The notes under the pieces were generated by a model, which saw only the letters and a program-made list of their open reading frames with translations, was not told the origin of the DNA and did no database searches. A stretch of 64,000 bases of DNA from Petunia secreta (Eukaryota; Streptophyta; Magnoliopsida; Solanales; Solanaceae): NCBI GenBank assembly GCA_029990175.1, contig JARKIP010000065.1, positions 27,940,501-28,004,500 on the forward strand. Direction: 5' to 3'. A program made the translations under genes and the position numbers. Numbering within the stretch: position 1 is the first letter of the stretch; each line of letters begins with the position of its first letter. This document shows, in pieces, positions 57,735 to 64,000 of the stretch.

Positions 57735-58530
57735 CCGAGGTAAATATATTTCGATTCTTATTTAATTTAAACAGCCCCGAGCCGAACAGCGCTCCCCAGG
57801 CATTGAAAAACAATGTACTAACTTACTCCTCGTTCCATCTTCTGCTTAACCTTTTCAGGAAGCGAACCGAACCGACTACAGTGCTCGGATCTTCATCAAA
57901 ATTCACAACCGAACACTGGGGGGGAGTGAGAAGTGGTTGATAGCGGGGTCGACATCGAGCCTCCCAACCGAAGCTAATCTATCCAAGAACCGGGGACTGA
58001 TGCCCGAGGATTAGATTTAGTACATTGTACTTAGCCCGATAGTGGCATTTTCATATTTTCTTGAAAGGTTTTTTACCCTTTTTCACCCAAGGTCCGCTTC
58101 GACTTGGTTCTTTGTACATAGCCTTTGGCTCGCTGATATCAATAAAATGCCATGGCTTACACTCATCTTAACTTCGCTTATGTTCATTTTATCTGTATGA
58201 ATTTTGCATTTTAAAACCGCGCAATGCACCGACTTGAGGGCGAGACGTCGTCCGAAGTTCGCATCGGTCAAATTCTGCTCAAGTCTTGCAAGCAAGCATT
58301 TAAACTTCTACATCAAAGTGTTCGGTATATGTAAAGAACCATCACACGAAATAAAAATGCAAAAACTTTCATTAAAGGCCCGAAGGCTAAACATGTACAT
58401 ACAAAAACGACCCGAAGGTCGAAAAGTCTAAACTTAAGAGCCCGAAGGCTTACAAAGAAGTGCTATAAGCAATTTATGCGATTCATGCCTCGGGAGAATC
58501 ACCTCCATCCTCGGAGCCCACTTCGGCATC
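57735..58530. other. region between pol and antisense gene in element D
   Basis: Non-coding on both strands, with several short frames lacking domains. It carries the conserved purine tract at 57916-57935 and the convergent ends of the sense and antisense transcription units. Confidence 0.6.
57916..57935 (+). promoter_or_regulatory. internal purine tract (element D)
   Basis: ctgggggggagtgagaagtg lies 180 bases after the pol stop. The core ACTGGGGGGGAGT and flanking words (cgaacactg before, ccgagcctccca-type after) are shared with element C. It could be a second plus-strand primer; the true terminal tract is at 61696-61714. Confidence 0.45.
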
Positions 58531-61330
58531 TTATTCATCCTCTTCCTCCTCACCGCCGCTCGAGGCCTCACTTGAAGGAAGTTCGTCGATGATAGCTTGA
58601 GCTTCAGCCGCCTTCACCTCGGCTTTGGCAATCTCTTCTTCCAGATCAATCTCCCCGGCGCGGCATCGCTTGAGCAGCCTTAGCCGAGACTTGATAATGG
58701 CCCATCGCTTATCCAGTTCGGCCCTTTTTACCTTAAGCGCAGCCCTATCTTTTCGATCGGCAATTTCATCCTTCAGGGCCGCAATCTGGGCATCCTTAGC
58801 TGAAAGTTTGAGAGCTTCGCCCTCAAGTTTCTTGATATGAAGCAGATGATCTTTCAGCTGCTCATGGTGCTTCTTAGCCAGATTCACAGCCTCGTTTTTG
58901 GTTCGCGACAACTCGTCATCCAACCTCGCAACTTCTTCAGCCAACCTCGAGCGTTCGGCTTGAAAATCGTCGCTCAAGACCTTGATCTTGGCCTCAGAAT
59001 TTGCCTCAACTTCGCGTAGATCAGCCTGAGACTTGGATAAATGAGCTTTCAGCGAAGCAATTTGGGCTTTGAATTTATCCCTTTGCTGATCCAATAGGCG
59101 AGATACGCGTCGAACCTCGGCAGTCCTCGAGGATTCGACCTCGATTGCCTTCAGTGAAAGGATAAAACTTTGAGCAAAAATCAAGTTTACCGAGGTTAGA
59201 AATAGCCCGAAGGTAAAGATGACAAAATTCTTTGGTCTCAAGATTGGGGACTTACCCTCACTGCGTTGGAGGCCATGGTGCTGTATAGCTGGCCCGGAGT
59301 AAACTCCTGCATAACCTTGTCCTCGGTCGGCCCCAGCAAAGGCGTGAGGCTAAAAAGATCCTCGGGGCTGCAACCTAGCAAATTTGAAGAGACTGGTACC
59401 TCGATTTTCCGGTAAGCTCCCACCGAGGAAGAAATTCTTGCAGGATCAGAGTGCGCTCTCACTGACCCGGTACCAGCCTCTCCGCGAAACGCAGTGGATC
59501 CAGCTCCGGTGACTTTGGCCTTGCCCTTGGCTTTTTCCGCAGCTACATCGGGCACAAGTTCTTGACCTTCGAGATCAATGACGTCGACGTCTCCTCGAGC
59601 CAAAACCTCGGCGGCTGCATCATCCTCGGGCTCGTCCACCAATCCTCGGTGCTTTTCAGCCACAGCTTCGGGCTGGGAAGGAATCTCTGCCTCGGTGCGA
59701 GGAGTCACCGAGCGGGACGACTTCTTCGACGTAGCCCTCTTCCGCTTCACGCCTGCGAATGGAGAAGAAATCAGAAAACATTGAAACAAAAAGGGAACGA
59801 AACTTAACAACGTGAGCCAAGGACAAGAATTACCTTTGGAAGTCCCTTGATCGGGGGCTCCCTTGGAAGTTTTAGAAGACTTGGAAGCCTTCAATCCTTT
59901 GTACTCCCCGGCTACCGCGGCCAGATCATCGTCAGACTCGGTCTCTTCATCATCTTTCTTCTTTTCCTCCTTCTTCTTCTTCTTATTCTTCTTGGTGTTG
60001 ATAGCACGGTTCGGAACACCTAATACCGAGGGAAGGAAAATCAGTAAAGCAAAGTCCAAATCTCAAAACAGCCCACCTGTCAAAACACTATCAAAACTCA
60101 CCGTGCCTCTTGCACTGCCAACCAAATTCGGCGGCCATATTCATCCATGTCCTCTCGGGGCGGACACGAGCCCCTGTCATCGCCTTAACCCATGCTGTCA
60201 GACCTGCCGGGGGCACGATGTCTACCTTGTTGGCTGAAAAAATAGCAAAGGAACAAAATCAATAAAGTATGGGTAAACCTCCGAGGAGTAAAACATGGAA
60301 GGCAGTGTAACTTACGCGTGTTGTTCCACCGCTCGGGGAAATTGGGTTCGGCAGATAAGACCTTGGTCTCCAGCAAGATGAACCGCTCACTCCAGCCTCG
60401 GTCTCCGTGATCTTCACTCTTGTGAAGTAGAGCAAATTTCCCCCGGTTGTTGAGCGCCACCACCCCGGCCTTATGAAAATAGGGGTAGTAGAGCGAAATG
60501 AGATGTTGGAAGGTGAAGTCCACTTTAGCCTTTTTGCTTAACCAATCCATACATTGGACCACTCTCCAAACGCCGGGGCCAAGTTGAGCCAGGCATAAGT
60601 TGTAAGCCCGGCAGAAATCATCAATCACCCTGTGAACTGGGAGAGAAAAGCCGAGGGTAAAGGGGTAGGTGTAAGCGAAGGACATCCCCTCGATATTGTG
60701 GCACACCCTACTTGTAGGATCGGGGATGATAACCTTCACCTCGGGCCCAAAGCCACACTCCCTCCGAACCCGCTCAATGTGAGCTTGAGTTATGCGGGTC
60801 GATGTGGTATTAACTGGGATATTTCTGTTCTTCTCCTCTTGATCGGCCGTTTGGGCCTGCAGCTTTAAATCCTTGGAGTTGTCGAAATGAGAGGGAATTA
60901 TCTGGTGGGGCTCGAGCTCCTGCTCGAGGGGAATAGATGGTCCCGTGGATCCCCCCTCGGCAATGTCTCCACCCTCGGCACCTCTGCCCTCGGCATCGCC
61001 GCCCTCGGCGCCAACATCCTCACCATCCCCTCCATCATCGTCGTCTCTAAGGAGAGCATCACTGAAACTGCGTAGCGCGGCGTCGTCCAGCACGGCGTCG
61101 TCATCACCTGAAGCGACCTCCTCCTCCACCGCCAGCTGGCGCATTGCTCTCATTTTACGGCGCTTCACGCCCCCAACACCAGACGACACCTCACCTCCTT
61201 CAACCACGGCTGTGATACTCACTGGCGCTGCGGCGGCGGCGTCGCCGCTAGCAACGGCTGCGACTAAAGGTGGAACTCGCACCCTCTCACCCGAATCACT
61301 GGAATCCTGCCTAGAGATTGTGGTAGACAT
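58531..61330 (-). CDS. Tat antisense gene, five exons, gypsy-type transposase-like domain
   Basis: Predicted exons (minus strand): 61330-60316, 60233-60102, 60019-59834, 59752-59256 and 59148-58531. All introns are GT-AG (82, 82, 81 and 107 bp) and phases agree. Joining gives 816 codons including stop, with no internal stop. Order of regions: an acidic, low-complexity N-terminus; the conserved domain at residues about 180-330 (AYNLCLAQLGPGVWRVVQCM, FTFQHLISLYYPYFHKAG, EDHGDRGWSERFILL); Trp/Cys-containing exon 2 (FGWQCKRH); basic exon 3 (Lys-rich, nuclear-localisation-like); Ser/Asp/Glu-rich exon 4; coiled-coil exon 5 with an acidic tail after LPSSE. The domain resembles Pfam PF04195. Antisense genes of this type are known in the Tat lineage, with no established function. 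The element C copy has matching exon borders. Confidence 0.8.
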
Positions 61331-61456
61331 GATAACAATACCGAAAAGGGAAGCTTTTTATGAAATCAGAAAGTTGAAAGAGTTTGAAAGAGTTCTTAAG
61401 CTTTTGGCACTGTTGATCGCTAAAAGGTAAATGGGAAAGAGTTTGATGAAATGCTC

Positions 61457-61464
61457 CTTTTATA
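61457..61464 (-). promoter_or_regulatory. TATA box of the antisense gene in element D
   Basis: TATAAAAG on the minus strand, 127 bases upstream of the antisense ATG and outside the LTR. C has TATAAATA 153 bases upstream of its ATG. Confidence 0.55.
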
Positions 61465-61695
61465 GGTATGGAATACGAAGAGACGATGACGTCAGCGTCA
61501 TCATTATAACGTTGGAGAAAACAAAATTTGCGGCGCGACAGTTCGGTCAACCCACGGATGAATGCCACGTGTCAACGAAAGGTGACCTGATGGGACGCGA
61601 ACCGCTGGCAAATTTTGAAACGCTTGGATGGGATCGAGCCACGTCGCTTCCCGCTAAAACCTCATTCCACTCCTCGGTCACCTCAGTAGTCAACC

Positions 61696-61714
61696 GAGGA
61701 GTGGGGGGACTATC
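61696..61714 (+). promoter_or_regulatory. polypurine tract of element D
   Basis: gaggagtggggggactatc directly before the 3' LTR. Confidence 0.9.
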
Positions 61715-62274
61715 TGTATTGGGTAAAAATCAACCCACGACAATTTGCCCCGGTTACGCAAATCTCAACGATCGAACACGACACGACTGAGCAATCGCCG
61801 AAGCGGTTGAGCGAGTCGCCGAAGCCTTGGATCCGAAGGCGCGTTACCGAAGGCGAGCCGTGAGCTGAGCTTCGTGGACTATCTCCTCGGTCAAGCAACA
61901 GGGCTAAGCCACCGAGGTTGTAGACTCTCACCTCGATGGATCCCCCTCGGTTCGTCCGGCTTTGCAGCCCACTACTTCACCCCACTAACTCAGCCACCAC
62001 ACCTCAAGATCGTGGGACAACATGGCAACAGATAGTGGAGATCATGGGCAGAGACTTACATCTATAAATAGCAGTTCATTCCATGTAATAGATATTTAGA
62101 AATATATACCGAAACTCTGCCCAAATTTGTATTGAACATCCATATATTGAAAGCAAGTTACTTTTACGCATTTGTCGTCTATTTTGTGCATCGTTTATTG
62201 CTTTGATACAAAGATTTGCTTATATTCGAATCCAAATTCGATTTGTGTACCTAAAAACGATTTAGGCCCATACA
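61715..62274 (+). repeat. Element D 3' LTR
   Basis: 560 bp, the same length as the 5' LTR, with 5 substitutions and no gaps by my alignment. Confidence 0.95.
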
Positions 62275-62279
62275 GATAT
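62275..62279. repeat. target-site duplication, element D (right)
   Basis: GATAT, identical to 51509-51513. Confidence 0.95.
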
Positions 62280-62812
62280 TTTTGAGTAGTACGAGAAATG
62301 AACACATCTTCTTCTCCATCTTAAGAATCAAACCAACTTCCTTTTCCTAGAATAGCAGTCCTGCTAATTCTTGTCCAAGAGTGCTTGGAAAGCCATAAGA
62401 GAAGTAAAAAAAAAAAAAAAAAAAAAAGAGAGAAAAAGAAAAACATGAAGCTTTACTGAACATAGGAAGGTGGCCGGAAATAGGATTCTGGTAAAAAGAT
62501 GAATATCTAGGTGGGGTAGAGAAAGGGTCCTCTGCTTTTCTTTTCCATTTGCTTTTTTTTTTTAAGTCTGATTAACACTAATCGTGGACCAAATTAAAAT
62601 TTTTAAAACTTGAGGGTTTTTCTTAAAACATACATAATAATAATTTCAAATATTGGGAACAACATACCATTAAACTCCCTCCCCACCCCACACGTGGCCT
62701 TTTGAACTACTTCTTCACTTCACTTCATCTCCCAAGTCACGCCAAATCTAAACCAAATACTCTCCAACTTCTCTGTGGTTTTCAAGTAATCCGATCAACA
62801 ATACAACAAAAG
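62280..62812. other. spacer and probable gene leader
   Basis: Contains a run of 24 A residues at 62406-62429. From about 62690 the sequence becomes pyrimidine-rich and leader-like and ends at an intron donor (acaaaaggtaaac). Confidence 0.45.
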
Positions 62813-63230
62813 GTAAACAATGTCATTATCATTTAAACTGTGGTGTAAATGTCGAACCTAGATTTTTGTTTTTAATTTTTTCATCGACAGTGATTAACGA
62901 TGATTTGGGTGTTTGTTTTTGTACAAAAGGTGTAATATTGTGTTGAAATTGAATGGCATTCTGTGTTTTAATGGGTAAAGTAGTTCCGAACTACAAAGAG
63001 GATTTTCGATGTTCAACTGAAACTTTTAGGCTTTTTACATTTTCGGTTAAATTGTGACGATTTGAGGGTTTTCTGAGATCTAACGCTGCTTTATTTAGTT
63101 GCAAATTGAAGTTGTTGCTGTTATGTGTCTTGATGTTCCGAACACCATAGTAGCTAAGGTTCTAAACATCTAATAGGATGTTCATGATTTTCTGTAACTA
63201 AGTTTTGTATCCCCTTATTTTGCTTTGCAG
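62813..63230 (+). other. predicted 5'-leader intron
   Basis: Donor ag|gtaaac at 62813 and acceptor ttttgctttgcag ending at 63230, 418 bp, T-rich before the acceptor. Contains two exact GTTCCGAAC motifs (62983, 63135). The coding ATG follows 5 bases after the acceptor. Confidence 0.5.
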
Positions 63231-63234
63231 AAAA

Positions 63235-64000
63235 ATGGTAAATTTAAGGCCTAGAAATAAAGATGAAGATGAGCAGAAGAAGCAGCCTACAAAGACTCCC
63301 AAGAAGGCAATTTCTAAAAGAAAGGGTCCTTCGCCGAAGAAGAAACTTGAGAAGCCTACTACTTCAGATTCGGAACATGCTCCTACAGATTTAGAACCTA
63401 CTCCTAAACGCCTAAGTTCAACTAGAACAACTAAAAGAAAATTAGTTGTGGACAGTGACGACGATAGCCAAGGAGAAGTAGTAGGTCCACGGAACAAAGG
63501 TGATAAACAAGAAGAAAGCTAAAGTCCAGCACCAAGTTACGATCTAAGTAAAAGTGGGGAGGATTTGAAGAGGGCTGCAGATGAGGGTGAAAGAAGGGTG
63601 GATTTAGATGATGCCGGTATTGATGAACTGTTAAAAAGTTATTTTTTGAGGACTGGAGTGGAAGATGGTGATCGTGAAAAGGAAGAGGAAGATGGTGGTA
63701 AAAAAAGTGAAGAAGCTGATGATTTAAGTAGAGAAAAAAGAACAGAAGTAGAGGGGAAAGCAGATAAAACAGGGGAGAGTCCAAGAAACAGTAAAAGAAG
63801 TAGAAGAGAGGCGGATGATGTAATTTTAAAAAGCAACATTCTAAAGGATCGTGAAAAAGAGTTAAAATAGATGGAGAAGATTTAAATAATGCAGGTGGAA
63901 ATGTTGAAGAGGAAGCAGGTGAAGAGAAGGAAACTGCTGAAGGAACATCTGAATTGAAACTGGAGGAAGACCAGGTGATAGTTGAATTGAAACTCGTATT
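63235..64000 (+). pseudogene. Lys/Glu-rich protein gene, broken, partial at right edge
   Basis: The start is chosen at 63235, right after the predicted leader intron. Residues 1-95 are rich in Lys, Pro, Ser and Thr (KKQPTKTPKKAISKRKGPSP), nuclear-protein-like. A TAA at 63520-63522 interrupts, but the same frame stays open to 63870 (DLDDAGIDELLKSYFLR, then acidic and basic blocks). After a one-base shift it continues acidic to the window edge. I do not recognise the family. The GTTCCGAAC motifs in the intron link it to the MULE locus at 15.5-19.3 kb, so an accessory gene of a related transposon is possible (inference). Confidence 0.4.

Larger units (their letters stand above)
51514..62274 (+). 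mobile_element. Element D: young Tat/Ogre-like Ty3/gypsy retrotransposon with antisense gene
   Basis: A 10.76-kb element with 560-bp LTRs that differ at 5 positions (all transitions), perfect GATAT duplications, primer site, purine tract, full gag-protease, RT with two RNase H domains, integrase and a spliced antisense gene. The only coding defects seen are two in-frame TAG codons. The Tat assignment rests on the plant-type second RNase H, the TGGCGCCGTCTG primer site and the antisense gene between pol and the 3' LTR. Confidence 0.95.

Noticed and set aside
51514..62274. Envelope-like gene in element D
   Set aside because: The extra gene is antisense, spliced and has the gypsy-type transposase-like domain; no signal peptide or membrane anchor typical of an envelope was seen.

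Overview
This is a plant nuclear genome window, almost certainly a eudicot and probably Solanaceae (an inference from the style of the repeat families). It is packed with nested transposable elements and contains little or no intact host coding sequence. There are no bacterial operons, RNA genes or CRISPR arrays. Nearly every long reading frame belongs to a retrotransposon, a DNA-transposon remnant or a tandem-repeat array.

Layout. 1-3144: 5' end of a minus-strand Ty1/copia element (SIRE-like LTR, tRNA-Met primer site, uninterrupted gag frame leaving the window) with two gag/zinc-knuckle modules in tandem. 3145-5052: 3' half of a plant L1 LINE ending in poly(A). 5053-19772: an old locus with a broken Mutator-like (MULE) transposase, split by element A (5857-15457, minus strand, 5-bp duplication GAAAA). 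19269-19772 and 28622-30110: a 51-bp satellite array with a 7-unit higher-order repeat, split by element B (19773-28621, plus strand), which itself carries a solo LTR with perfect GTGTT duplications. A and B belong to one family of gypsy elements with LTRs of about 3 kb, a gag remnant and no visible reverse transcriptase or integrase. 30110-31919: 3' end of a truncated Tat-type gypsy element. 31920-34740: 5' part of a broken LINE, minus strand. 35966-46698: element C, an old Tat/Ogre-like gypsy element with many frame breaks. 46704-51508: low-copy AT-rich spacer with unrecognised reading frames. 51514-62274: element D, a young, nearly intact relative of C. 62280-64000: spacer and the start of a broken lysine/glutamate-rich gene with a 5'-leader intron.

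The most informative unit is D. Its LTRs differ at 5 of 560 positions and it is flanked by GATAT duplications. Reading right, it encodes gag-protease, then an in-frame TAG, then reverse transcriptase with two RNase H domains, another in-frame TAG, then integrase. Reading left, between pol and the 3' LTR, lies a five-exon antisense gene of about 815 codons, with canonical splice sites, no internal stop and its own TATA box. Antisense extra genes are known in the Tat lineage. The first TAG sits in a TAG-CAA-CCA context that fits the tobamovirus-type readthrough motif (UAG-CAR-YYA), and the same stop and context occur in the diverged copy C. This suggests a programmed stop rather than a random mutation. 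The second TAG is not shared with C and looks like a point mutation.

The second notable system is the A/B family. Both copies lack the same coding region, A carries a relic polypurine tract and U3 stub 434 bp inside its current LTR boundary, and different minisatellites have expanded in the same part of the LTRs.
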